This document shows, piece after piece, positions 46,106 to 54,504 of a DNA stretch of 64,000 nt. Position 1 is the stretch's first letter, and every line of letters starts with the position of its first letter. The position numbers and the translations under genes are program-made. The stretch is taken from positions 1 to 64,000 of the forward strand of contig NZ_LSNE01000001.1 of NCBI RefSeq assembly GCF_001565895.1. The letters run 5' to 3'. Under the pieces are notes generated by a model. The model saw only the letters and a program-made list of their open reading frames with translations, made no database searches and was not told where the DNA came from. This stretch comes from Paraglaciecola hydrolytica. Lineage in GTDB: Bacteria > Pseudomonadota > Gammaproteobacteria > Enterobacterales > Alteromonadaceae.

Positions 46106-47536
46106 TTAGCGACCAAACAAGCGCTGTGCGTGGGTAGTTAAGCCCGAGGTGACACTACCAAAGTGGTCACCGATAATAATCTGCATATCCGGAAATACAC
46201 GATGTATCCATTGCTGGATCACCGGCGACATGGCGGTTCCTCCGGTAACGTAAAGTGCATCGGGTAAGGATCCGGCTTGTTTAATGGCCTCAGTCATTAA
46301 CACTTCAAATTTGCGCAGTTCATCAGCGATAGCGTCACTTAATTGTTCACGACTGATACCGATGGTGAAGTCGTTTTCTATATAATCAAGTGGCAAGGCA
46401 ATGGGAGTTTGTTCGGACAGTAAAATTTTAGCTTGTTCTGCGCTGCGACTAACACGTAGACCAAATTTACCGTCGCGTAAGGTCTTAAGTCTATTTAAAC
46501 GTGGGTCGGTGGTAATTTTGCAATAATCGTCGAGCTCTTTACCTGTGCGGCTTGCATTGAATTCTTGCTGGGCACTGACGTCATTCATACTCACTGCTTG
46601 CCTAAATAGGTTGTTGGGCACAGGTAAACCATTGCTTAACATGGCATTTTTTCCAAAGTGCGGCATCAGCGCCATAAGTGCTAATTTGTTATCGAGGTCT
46701 ATGCCGCCAATCCGCTGCCCAGTATGACTAAGAATGCCACGCTGCCGGTCTTGCTGCTTTACAAAACTCGGCCCTATTTGGATCATCGAGCAGTCGGTGG
46801 TACCGCCACCTAAATCGAGGATCAGCACTAACTGATCTTTAGTTAATTGTCGCTCATAGTCATAAGCCGCTGCCACCGGCTCCATCAAAAACTCAACTTG
46901 TTTATAACCCACTTTTAACGCGGCAGAGCCGATAATATCTAAGGCTTGGGCGTTGCCATCACGGCCTAATAAACCGTGAAAATTTACTGGACGGCCAATG
47001 ACGATTTGGTCTATCTCACATTGTTTAAGGTATTGTGCTTCTTGCTTGATAAAAGCCAGCATTTTTTCAACTATTCCGGTAAACACGACTTTTTGCGCAG
47101 CGCTAATATCGGCACCCAAAAAAGATTTGGGCGACTTAATGTAAAAACCATTTTCGGGCTCGGCTACATGGCTAAGCTCAGCTTCTTCACCAAAAATCAC
47201 GTCACCGTTAGTCCGCAGCGCTTCAACTATGCTTTGGGTCCGTTTACTGTTAACCGTTTTATCCCGTTGTTCTTTACGTAATTGTTTACGCGCTATGGAA
47301 ATAAATGTTTCATCACTTTGAAGTGTACCCGTTTTTGTTTGCCCAGCTTTTAAAGCACTTACTCGACCAGCAATTTCCTGCTCAGACAAAATAACCAGGT
47401 CACTACTTTCTTTTTCAATATATAAGCAGGATGGCAAACGGGTTCTGCCGTCTTCTAAGGGAATAAGTGTGGGCTGTCCATTATGCATAACGCCAATAGA
47501 ACAGTTAGAGGTGCCAAAATCGAGGCCAGCAAACAT
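46106..47536 (-). CDS. yegD: Hsp70-family chaperone-like protein YegD
   Basis: The 476-residue product belongs to the actin-like ATPase superfamily, Hsp70 branch. FAGLDFGTSNCSIGV binds the phosphate, VLILDLGGGTTDCSMIQIG is the second phosphate motif and LYVTGGTAMSPVIQ the adenosine motif. It lacks the Hsp70 substrate-binding domain, as YegD does. The partner and substrate are unknown. It is 211 bases from dsbA, separated by dsbA's terminator. Confidence 0.87.
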   Translation of the reverse strand: MFAGLDFGTSNCSIGVMHNGQPTLIPLEDGRTRLPSCLYIEKESSDLVILSEQEIAGRVSALKAGQTKTGTLQSDETFISIARKQLRKEQRDKTVNSKRTQSIVEALRTNGDVIFGEEAELSHVAEPENGFYIKSPKSFLGADISAAQKVVFTGIVEKMLAFIKQEAQYLKQCEIDQIVIGRPVNFHGLLGRDGNAQALDIIGSAALKVGYKQVEFLMEPVAAAYDYERQLTKDQLVLILDLGGGTTDCSMIQIGPSFVKQQDRQRGILSHTGQRIGGIDLDNKLALMALMPHFGKNAMLSNGLPVPNNLFRQAVSMNDVSAQQEFNASRTGKELDDYCKITTDPRLNRLKTLRDGKFGLRVSRSAEQAKILLSEQTPIALPLDYIENDFTIGISREQLSDAIADELRKFEVLMTEAIKQAGSLPDALYVTGGTAMSPVIQQWIHRVFPDMQIIIGDHFGSVTSGLTTHAQRLFGR

Positions 47537-47631
47537 AGCACTTTATCCTTCAAGAAAATAAAGCGGCGCATTCTAATATAAATTAATGCTGAAGAGGTTT
47601 TTAGTTTGTAATTGAATTTAAAATTAATAAA

Positions 47632-47663
47632 AAAGCCAGTTGTGGATAACAACAACTGGCTTT
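47632..47663 (-). terminator. Rho-independent terminator after dsbA
   Basis: AAAGCCAGTTGT (47632-47643) and ACAACTGGCTTT (47652-47663) form a perfect 12-bp stem over an 8-base loop, followed on the minus strand by TTTTTATTAATT. It would end dsbA transcripts after the heptanucleotide array. Confidence 0.88.
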
Positions 47664-47670
47664 ATTTTTT

Positions 47671-47747
47671 TCTAGTTTCTAGTTTCTAGTTTCTAGTTTC
47701 TAGTTTCTAGTTTCTAGTTTCTAGTTTCTAGTTTCTAGTTTCTAGTT
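47671..47747. repeat. heptanucleotide tandem array (TCTAGTT x11)
   Basis: Eleven perfect head-to-tail copies of TCTAGTT fill 77 bases between the dsbA stop codon and its terminator. The array abuts the stop codon exactly. With period 7 and no sequence change between copies, it is likely to vary in copy number by slippage. It would be in the dsbA 3' untranslated message. Confidence 0.97.
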
Positions 47748-48371
47748 TTATTTCTGTTTAGATAACCACACAATCAGCTCAACGATATCGTCGTTGTTCA
47801 TGTCACGGGTGAATTTTGCTTGATACTTGCCATTAACAATAAAGTTAGGCACAGCACTTAAATGTTTGCGGTAGGTTTCGATGGTTTTATTGTTTTTTTG
47901 CACCATATTGTTGACCCCAAAACTGCTGGCCATTTTAGTGAAATCAGCAGGTTCAATACCATTGACCACAAAGACATTTTGCAAGTCTTTTAAACCCGTA
48001 ACCGGCGAACGTTGCACATGAATGTAGTTAAAGATGGCTTTGTTCATTGCATCTTCTTGTTTTAACGCACGGGCAACCATCATGGCACGAGTAGCATCAT
48101 CTTGAATCTGAGCAGACGTAAAACCCATAAAATTCACGTGAACTTTAGTAAATTCCACATCACTGCCCATTTTTTCTTTAATACTTTTTACCAGCGGTTC
48201 AAATTGAAAACAGTGGGGGCACCAGAATGAGAAAAACTCAATAATTTCGGGCTTTGCGGTGGCTTGTTCGCCAACGATTGTATAATGAGTCCCTTCTTGC
48301 CATTGTTCTTGAGCACAGGCTTGTAGTGGAATAAATAGGGCAAATAAAACGGTTAGTAGAATTTTTTTCAT
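47748..48371 (-). CDS. dsbA: periplasmic thiol:disulfide oxidase DsbA
   Basis: DsbA introduces disulfides into exported proteins and is recycled by DsbB. The 207-residue product has a signal peptide (cleavage near LQACA-QEQ), a thioredoxin fold with the active site CPHC at residues 51-54, and the cis-proline loop AVPNFIVNGKY near residue 180. E. coli DsbA is about the same length with the same CPHC motif. The 7-bp repeat array and terminator follow directly. Confidence 0.95.
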   Translation of the reverse strand: MKKILLTVLFALFIPLQACAQEQWQEGTHYTIVGEQATAKPEIIEFFSFWCPHCFQFEPLVKSIKEKMGSDVEFTKVHVNFMGFTSAQIQDDATRAMMVARALKQEDAMNKAIFNYIHVQRSPVTGLKDLQNVFVVNGIEPADFTKMASSFGVNNMVQKNNKTIETYRKHLSAVPNFIVNGKYQAKFTRDMNNDDIVELIVWLSKQK

Positions 48372-48474
48372 GGTTAAATTTTTCTCTTAGGACTAAAACC
48401 AGCAAAGATTACCATAGCTTGACAAAAATGCCGACTGCACTTTGTAAGGATTTATAAGTAAAAAAAATCTGCTG

Positions 48475-48503
48475 CAATAAAAAACGCCCCGAAAAGGGGC
48501 GTT
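48475..48503 (-). terminator. Rho-independent terminator after the porin operon
   Basis: AACGCCCC and GGGGCGTT form an 8-bp GC-rich stem over GAAAA. On the minus strand the sequence continues TTTTTTATT. It ends the SBP/porin cluster, 25 bases past the stop codon of the last porin gene. Confidence 0.92.
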
Positions 48504-48529
48504 GGGAGACGTGCTAATAACTTAGCAAT

Positions 48530-49807
48530 CTAGAAAACGTAGTTCACACCAAAACGAACCAGAGTAACATCACTGTTACTAAGATCATTGGTGTATTTTG
48601 TCACGTCGAATTTAAGTGCAATATTGGTATCGTAATCATATCGAAGTGAGGCAGAAAGAACGCTGTTTTCACTAACCGTAGAGTTTAATAAACCTTGCAC
48701 TATAAAATCGTTCATCGCACTTGTAATGATTGGACTTGATTGAGTCACAGGCAAAGTTGTTAATGTAAACGCACCTTGTGTTTGTGCTTGAACTCCCATA
48801 TCGACTAACGAACCTATAGGTGTCGCAGCAAAAGCGGCAACTTGTCCTGCAGAAAACTGGGTAGATAACATCTGTTGAATTTGAGGTTGGAATTTATCTT
48901 GGAATTCGCTCTTAGATTTTTCATAAGTCACTGATGGTGTCCACGCACCAATTCTTAAACCTGCAGTCACATAATAAGCATCTGTTTTAGCGATAAATGA
49001 TTCAGCTACATCAATTTGCGTCATTTCCGCGCTGATAAACCAGTCAAATTTATCAACTTGTAAACTTAGTCCGTAAAACTCTCCGGTATCATCATTCCAT
49101 TGTAAAGAATCAACCAAATTGCTAAAACCAAAGGCGTTAACCAGCGCTAATCCTTGTGTAGCTTCGATTAAACTGCCGCTGGTAGAACTTGCCATATCAA
49201 GGGATGTTTTTGCTGAGCCAGCCACACCACGAATTTTGAACCACTCGTAGCTTGCTTCTGCAGATAACAATACGACGTTATCACCTTTTATCTCTGTGCC
49301 AAAAGCAGGTCCAGTAAAGGCGCCTGAAGAGACACTCAAATTATATTCCCAATCACCCGTATAGTTGGAATAGTCAAACCTAATACCATCAAGATTATTG
49401 AAAGGAACATCGTAAACAGAGCGAGGAGTATTTAGCCAGTGGTACGAATAACCTACATCTTTAGATGCGGAGTAGTTAAATAATGGTAAGCGTAAACGAC
49501 CAACAGAAACGCTCAGGTTATCTGTCGCTTTATAGGTCATGTAGGCCCATTCAAAATCAGGATCATAGTCATTTTGACCACGAGCTACGAGCTGGGCAGT
49601 GGCAGTCATTTTATTATTGATATCCCCACTGACTTGAATGGCAAACAAACTTTCTTCGCTAAAAGAGATTTTGTCATCATAACCATACAAACTCTTATCG
49701 CTAGTTGTTATGCCACCAATTAAGTTGGCAAAGCCATTAATTCTGACATCTGCTTGAGTAGTAAAACTGGCAAGAGCGATTGCACTTAACACAAATATTT
49801 TTTTCAT
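48530..49807 (-). CDS. outer-membrane porin-like beta-barrel, module copy 2
   Basis: The 425-residue protein has a signal peptide (ALASFTTQA-DVR) and alternating amphipathic strands, and it ends with the C-terminal aromatic signature FGVNYVF of outer-membrane barrels. Its first ~160 and last ~40 residues closely match the second porin at 50333-51469, while the middle differs in length and sequence, mostly in what should be surface loops. It lies 14 bases after the paired binding-protein gene. A specific porin for the ligand of that protein is likely. Confidence 0.82.
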   Translation of the reverse strand: MKKIFVLSAIALASFTTQADVRINGFANLIGGITTSDKSLYGYDDKISFSEESLFAIQVSGDINNKMTATAQLVARGQNDYDPDFEWAYMTYKATDNLSVSVGRLRLPLFNYSASKDVGYSYHWLNTPRSVYDVPFNNLDGIRFDYSNYTGDWEYNLSVSSGAFTGPAFGTEIKGDNVVLLSAEASYEWFKIRGVAGSAKTSLDMASSTSGSLIEATQGLALVNAFGFSNLVDSLQWNDDTGEFYGLSLQVDKFDWFISAEMTQIDVAESFIAKTDAYYVTAGLRIGAWTPSVTYEKSKSEFQDKFQPQIQQMLSTQFSAGQVAAFAATPIGSLVDMGVQAQTQGAFTLTTLPVTQSSPIITSAMNDFIVQGLLNSTVSENSVLSASLRYDYDTNIALKFDVTKYTNDLSNSDVTLVRFGVNYVF

Positions 49808-49821
49808 TTTTATCTTCCTAA

Positions 49822-50262
49822 TTAGTTAAGTGGAATGGCTTTAACTGCAGCAGTAACTGAAGCACTATCAACATATCCAACAGCATCTTTATTACTTGCA
49901 ACAAAAGCGATGACCTCTGCATCATTTCCCACTTCTTTAGGTGGTATGCCTTTGCCAGTAAAAACCAGTTTTGACCAATAGGCAGCAACTTGAGTTGAAC
50001 TGCGGCCTAAGGTGTCGGTATCAAATGCCGCTCGATTAGGCGAATCAGGCCCTTGATTGATAGGGATCGCATCGTTGCCGTTTGAAAATTTGCTTTCTTT
50101 ACCTAAAAAGATCCGTTGGGCGGCTTTTGCATCAAGGCTGGCGTCGTTACTAGGATGAACCACCAAAACTAATTCTGCGCTGGCTATAAATGACATTGAG
50201 CAGCCAATAACAGCGCTAATCAATCTTAAATGTAAGTTAATTTTTAGCATATTCATTACCAT
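49822..50262 (-). CDS. small PstS-like periplasmic binding protein, module copy 2
   Basis: The 146-residue product has a signal peptide ending FIASAEL and a single PBP-like domain: VVHPSNDASLDAKAAQRIFLGK at the start and GKGIPPKEVGNDAEVIAFV, then VGYVDSASV. Such short phosphate-binding-protein-like chains lack one lobe of classical PstS. Its mature part matches the paralogue at 51484 in 108 of 118 positions. No ABC transporter is near. An upstream ATG in the frame (MVMNML) leaves the exact start open. Confidence 0.8.
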   Translation of the reverse strand: MVMNMLKINLHLRLISAVIGCSMSFIASAELVLVVHPSNDASLDAKAAQRIFLGKESKFSNGNDAIPINQGPDSPNRAAFDTDTLGRSSTQVAAYWSKLVFTGKGIPPKEVGNDAEVIAFVASNKDAVGYVDSASVTAAVKAIPLN

Positions 50263-50332
50263 ATTAAGGGTTGTGAAGGAGCCTTGGTTGCATCAATTTG
50301 TGCAACCAAGCTTTTACGAATTAGATAAAAGA

Positions 50333-51469
50333 TTAAAAAACGTAGTTGACAGCGAAGCGCACAAGAGTTGCGTCTTCGGCACTATTCATATCGTTACTAC
50401 TTTTGCTGATGTCTGCTTTGAGTGCCACATTAGTATCCAAATCATAACGAACACCTAAGTTAATAACACTATATTCATCTGCAAAAGGTTGCTGCAATCC
50501 AACTACTACAGCGGTAGCCGTTGGCTGGAAAGGGGCAGGTAAAGCAGCCACTTTATCAAGAAATTTAAATGGATTGTTACCATCGAAGCTTTCATAAGTT
50601 ACCGAAGGTGTCCACTTGCCTGTACGGAAACCTGCAGTGACATAAAATGCTGTATTAGTGGGGTTAAATGAATCTTCAATTTTGATTTGTGTCCATTCCC
50701 CGCCAACAAACCAGTTGAAAGTATCGTATTCGATGCCAAAGCCTGTAAACGTAGCGGTATCGTCATAGAAAGCGATATTGTTTGCTAGTTCATCAAGCCC
50801 ATTATCTCTGAAAGCGGCTTTTATGGTTCCATCAATGAAATCGTTGGCAACAGAGGCTTTTGCCGTCACATAGGACGCTCTTACTTTTAAATAGTTATAA
50901 GTTGCTTCGGCTGATAAAAGCATCAAGTTATCTACTTGCAGACGAGCAGGACCCACACTGGTATTAAGATCATTGCTAACCGTACCAAATGCGCCCTGTA
51001 AGTTGTATTCTAAATCACCAGCGTAGTTGTTGTAGTCGAGTCTGATACCGTCTAAGTTATTAAAGTTTACATCGTAGATGGCTCTTGGCGCATTGATCCA
51101 GTGATAAGAATAACCTACATCTTTTGACGCAGAATATTTAAACAAAGGTAGGCGCAGGCGACCAGCAGAAACCGATACATTGTCTGTTGCTTTATAAGTC
51201 AAATAAGCCCATTCAAAATCAGCTTCATAATCATTTTTACCACGAGCAACCAACTGACCTGTCGCAGTCATTTTACTATTTACATCTGCACTGACTTGCA
51301 CGGCAAAAACGCTTTCAGATGCAAATGACATCGTATCGTCATAGCCATATAGGGATTCGTCACTGCTGGTAATGCCGCCGACGAGGTTGGCAAAACCATT
51401 GATTCTTACTTCAGCTTGAGTGTTAAAACTAGCAAGAGCGACAGCACTTAATACAAATAATTTTTTCAT
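50333..51469 (-). CDS. outer-membrane porin-like beta-barrel, module copy 1
   Basis: The 378-residue protein has a signal peptide (ALASFNTQA-EVR) and ends FAVNYVF, like its paralogue at 48530. The plug-free barrel pattern and 350-400 residue size fit a 16-strand porin, but the family was not identified further. It starts 14 bases after its paired binding-protein gene, with the same spacer sequence as in the other module. Confidence 0.82.
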   Translation of the reverse strand: MKKLFVLSAVALASFNTQAEVRINGFANLVGGITSSDESLYGYDDTMSFASESVFAVQVSADVNSKMTATGQLVARGKNDYEADFEWAYLTYKATDNVSVSAGRLRLPLFKYSASKDVGYSYHWINAPRAIYDVNFNNLDGIRLDYNNYAGDLEYNLQGAFGTVSNDLNTSVGPARLQVDNLMLLSAEATYNYLKVRASYVTAKASVANDFIDGTIKAAFRDNGLDELANNIAFYDDTATFTGFGIEYDTFNWFVGGEWTQIKIEDSFNPTNTAFYVTAGFRTGKWTPSVTYESFDGNNPFKFLDKVAALPAPFQPTATAVVVGLQQPFADEYSVINLGVRYDLDTNVALKADISKSSNDMNSAEDATLVRFAVNYVF

Positions 51470-51483
51470 TTTTATCTTCCTAA

Positions 51484-51912
51484 TTAGTTAAGTGGAATGG
51501 CTTTAACAGCACTAGTTACTGATGCGCTGTCAACATAACCTATGGCATCTTGATTGCTTGCAACCATTGCAATGACTTCAGCGTCATTACCCACTTCTTT
51601 AGGAGGAATGCCTTTTCCAGTGAAAACTAATTTTGACCAATAGGCTGCTACTTGAGTTGAACTACGACCTAAGGTGTCGGTATCAAACGATGCTCGATTG
51701 GCAGAGTCAGGCGCTTGATTGATAGGGATCGCTTCTTTACCGTTAGAAAATTTACTTTCTTTACCTAAAAAGATACGTTGTGCGGTTTTAGCATCTAAGC
51801 TGGCGTCATTAGATGGATGAACCACCAACACTAATTCAGCGCTAGCAACAAACGACATTGAGCAGCCTATAACAGCGCTAATCAAGCCTTTACGAAGTAT
51901 GTGTGTATGCAT
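51484..51912 (-). CDS. small PstS-like periplasmic binding protein, module copy 1
   Basis: This 142-residue protein is the closer-to-promoter paralogue of the gene at 49822 and has the same single-lobe PstS-like domain after a signal peptide (SFVASAEL). The phosphate-type motif region GRSSTQVAAYW is identical in both. It leads the four-gene minus-strand set SBP-porin-SBP-porin. The ligand is probably an anion such as phosphate, but this is inferred only from the family. Confidence 0.8.
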   Translation of the reverse strand: MHTHILRKGLISAVIGCSMSFVASAELVLVVHPSNDASLDAKTAQRIFLGKESKFSNGKEAIPINQAPDSANRASFDTDTLGRSSTQVAAYWSKLVFTGKGIPPKEVGNDAEVIAMVASNQDAIGYVDSASVTSAVKAIPLN

Positions 51913-52252
51913 GTTTATTACCCTTGGTAAGGTTTGTTAAGTATGAGTGGAGCTACTTTTAAGCGTAGACCCCAAATCAAAATTTGCTCAACATATTTAG
52001 CGTAACCAAACAACAATATTTATTTTAACTGCAATAAATATAAAGGCTTACGAACATCATAATAGTAAGTGTGCGAATTTGACGGCGCATATTATGGGCT
52101 ATCTTTTGTACATGTGTAGGGCTTTTGGGTATGTAAAACTATACATGGTTATGTGTGTTGGTCTGAAGATAAGGTTGACGCAGGACAAGAGTGCAACTAC
52201 CACCGTGCTGGTTAATCCGCACGGCAGCAGTCAATGACGCATGAATAGCATA
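51913..52252. other. intergenic region between btuB and the SBP/porin set
   Basis: These 340 bases should hold the promoter of the SBP/porin operon. No convincing Pho box or promoter pair was recognised. A short hairpin, CCGTGC (52203-52208) with GCACGG (52219-52224), lies past the btuB stop and may help end that transcript, although it lacks a T run. Confidence 0.5.
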
Positions 52253-54127
52253 TTACAGGCTTGCTTGTATGCCAATATAAACCGCTAGGCCAGAAGTGTT
52301 ATATCCCGCCACTTCTTGATATTCACGATCGAGCAAGTTATCTATTTTGACATTGAATTTTAATGCCTGATTTAGCTGATAATTTGCACTAACACTAACG
52401 ACAGAATAGTTGTCGAGCGGCTGTCCACCGATATCAAACAATTCTCTAACATGATTAACAAAAAGGTTAGTTTGTAAACTCTGGGCCAACCAGCTTTGCT
52501 GCAAACCAATATTGGCTTGTTGTTTAGGCCGTCTTAAGCGGGGTTGTTCATCAGTGGTGTGGGTCTCATTGTAGGTATAATTAGCCCTTAAACGTAGTTG
52601 TTTTGTTAGGTCTTGGCTGAACTCTAGCTCGGCACCCTGTGACTCGCTGCTAGAGGCGTTTTGCAAATAACCTTGGTAGGCGATATTGTCAAAGTAGATT
52701 TCATCGGCAATGGTTTGTTTGAAAAATACTAATGAAGCATGTTGGTTTGGGTTATTAAACTCAAGGCCAAAATCAAAGCCTTTGCTGGTTTCTTCTTTTA
52801 GCTGTAAGCCAGCTGCATCACCGTAAGCATAATCGCCATTATTGTAATCTTGTTCATATAAACTTGGCGCACGAAAGCCCGTTCCGTAGGTTGATTTAAA
52901 TTTAAGGGTGTTTTGTTTGGCAAGCGGTATTAGATAAGCCGCACTCACGCGATAGCTAGTATGAGTGCCAAAAGTATCATTGTCGTCGTAACGCATACCT
53001 GCAGTGAAATAAAGACTGTCTTGTAGCGAAGTTTGATACTCTACATACACACCAGTTTGCTCGCGCTCGAGCTTACTTGAGGTGATTTTTTGGCTTTCAT
53101 TATCTGCTCCCCAAATAAGTTTATGCCGCTTTAAATCATAAAAACCTGTGTAATCAACTTTAGTGATCTCGCCTTTGCTGCCATAGCTGAATTGTTCGTT
53201 GCTAAAAAAGTCACGCTCAATATCTGTTTTCGCAAGACCCAGCGTATGGCCCATTTCTTTTTGTTGGTAGTGAACTGACAATCGAGCGGTCTGATTTTCA
53301 CCTTCGGTGCGACATTGGTTAATCAATGCATAAGTGATGTTGTCGTAACAACCATCATAGTCATTATCGGAAGTGACATCTCTGAGCACAAAATTGAGTT
53401 GTAAATCTTGGCTAAGGTTAAGCCCTGCATTTAAATGTATAGTAGTATTTTCATAACCATCTTTTTCATTACTAGTGTCGCTGGTTTGAGCGTTAAAACC
53501 GTCCGTTGAAAAATCAGAAGCTGCTAGGTAAATATGACCAGTGTCATTAGCGAATCCAAGTTCTCCATTTATCAATTGTGTAGAGTCACTACCTAATTCC
53601 GCTTTAGCTGAGCCATGTAAACCGAGGCTAGCCTGCTCAGTAGTGATACTCACCACACCACCTGCGTCCGCTCCATACATTAAGCCTTGGGGACCTCGTA
53701 AAATTTCAATGCGCTCAACAAAATTACTTAAGATATCGTCAAAGATGGGCGTAGCCTGAGGGGCTGTGGGATCACTTAGTTCTATGCCATCCATAAAGAC
53801 TTTGGTACGAAAACCATCTTCGCCACGAATACGTAGTGTAGTGTTTTTACCTATGCCACCAGAATTGGATACGCCCACGCTGACTTCATGGCGCATTATT
53901 TCTGAGAGAGAGGTATTGGCGCGGGCTTCAATATCTTCTTTGCTAATAACGGTTACACTGGTGGCAATTTCACGCAGTGGTGTGGCTATTTTACTGGACA
54001 CAACTGTGATGGTTTCCAGTTCATTAGGTTCATCTTGTGGTGTATGGGCAATAGTTTGAGCGTTAATTGTGTTGCTACAAAATAATAAAGCGCAGCACAG
54101 AGCGTTACGGGAGAAAGTTGGTTTCAT
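52253..54127 (-). CDS. btuB: TonB-dependent vitamin B12 receptor BtuB
   Basis: BtuB is the outer-membrane receptor that imports cobalamin with TonB energy. From ATG 54127 the product has 624 residues: a signal peptide (CALLFCSNTINA), TonB box ETITVVSS, plug domain (SVTVISKEDIEARANTSLSEIM, LRIRGEDGFRTKVFMDGIEL), and a 22-strand barrel ending in an aromatic C-terminus. An upstream in-frame ATG (54184) would place 19 residues before the signal peptide and run into the riboswitch, so it is rejected. The cobalamin riboswitch upstream supports the B12 assignment. Confidence 0.92.
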   Translation of the reverse strand: MKPTFSRNALCCALLFCSNTINAQTIAHTPQDEPNELETITVVSSKIATPLREIATSVTVISKEDIEARANTSLSEIMRHEVSVGVSNSGGIGKNTTLRIRGEDGFRTKVFMDGIELSDPTAPQATPIFDDILSNFVERIEILRGPQGLMYGADAGGVVSITTEQASLGLHGSAKAELGSDSTQLINGELGFANDTGHIYLAASDFSTDGFNAQTSDTSNEKDGYENTTIHLNAGLNLSQDLQLNFVLRDVTSDNDYDGCYDNITYALINQCRTEGENQTARLSVHYQQKEMGHTLGLAKTDIERDFFSNEQFSYGSKGEITKVDYTGFYDLKRHKLIWGADNESQKITSSKLEREQTGVYVEYQTSLQDSLYFTAGMRYDDNDTFGTHTSYRVSAAYLIPLAKQNTLKFKSTYGTGFRAPSLYEQDYNNGDYAYGDAAGLQLKEETSKGFDFGLEFNNPNQHASLVFFKQTIADEIYFDNIAYQGYLQNASSSESQGAELEFSQDLTKQLRLRANYTYNETHTTDEQPRLRRPKQQANIGLQQSWLAQSLQTNLFVNHVRELFDIGGQPLDNYSVVSVSANYQLNQALKFNVKIDNLLDREYQEVAGYNTSGLAVYIGIQASL

Positions 54128-54146
54128 GGTAAATAGGCCTGATTGA

Positions 54147-54165
54147 TGCACTCCACCCGAGTGCA
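54147..54165 (-). promoter_or_regulatory. hairpin between riboswitch and btuB start
   Basis: TGCACTC and GAGTGCA (54147-54153 and 54159-54165) form a 7-bp stem over CACCC, about 20 bases before the btuB start. It may be the expression platform of the riboswitch, acting on ribosome access rather than termination since no T run follows. Confidence 0.5.
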
Positions 54166-54189
54166 CTATATAAACAACTGGCATGAGCT

Positions 54190-54395
54190 TAACTCAGACC
54201 AGCACCAGAAAAAGGCCGGTATCCGGGCTCATAAGTTATCAATTTTTCATGATGCGCTTTATCGCCTTCCCATTCAGCAGAACAGTGGCCAATTACTTTA
54301 TAAAGCGTTTACTTACTTACCGTTGCGGGGGCAGCGTGGGCATTGTGTTTTTATCGTTTAAAACAGATATCAACATTCACCAACTTCCCGTTTAA
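54190..54395 (-). ncRNA. cobalamin riboswitch (AdoCbl aptamer)
   Basis: Read on the minus strand, the region has the conserved cobalamin aptamer elements in order: AACGGGAAGTTGGTG (54392-54378), CTGCCCCCGCAACGGTAA, GGCCACTG, GGGAAGGCG and the B12-box segment GAGCCCGGATACCGGCC (54229-54213). These are the hallmark core elements of this class. It lies in the btuB leader, so B12 in the cell should switch btuB off. Confidence 0.95.
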
Positions 54396-54504
54396 CCTGA
54401 ACTAAAATGCAATGTTTTTAGAATCAAAGGCACCTTAAACGCGGCGGATTATATCGAATGGATATATATTAAGAAAGGCTATTGAGTTAGAAATAGCGAG
54501 GCCA

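Noticed and set aside
47671-47747. Possible CRISPR array
   Set aside because: The repeats are 7 bases, head to tail and without spacers, so it is a simple tandem repeat.
51913-52252. Pho box ahead of the SBP/porin operon
   Set aside because: Expected because the binding proteins are PstS-like, but no pair of CTGTCAT-type repeats could be found by eye.
54128-54184. 19-residue N-terminal extension of BtuB
   Set aside because: It would place charged and glycine-rich residues before the signal peptide and lies in the riboswitch expression platform.
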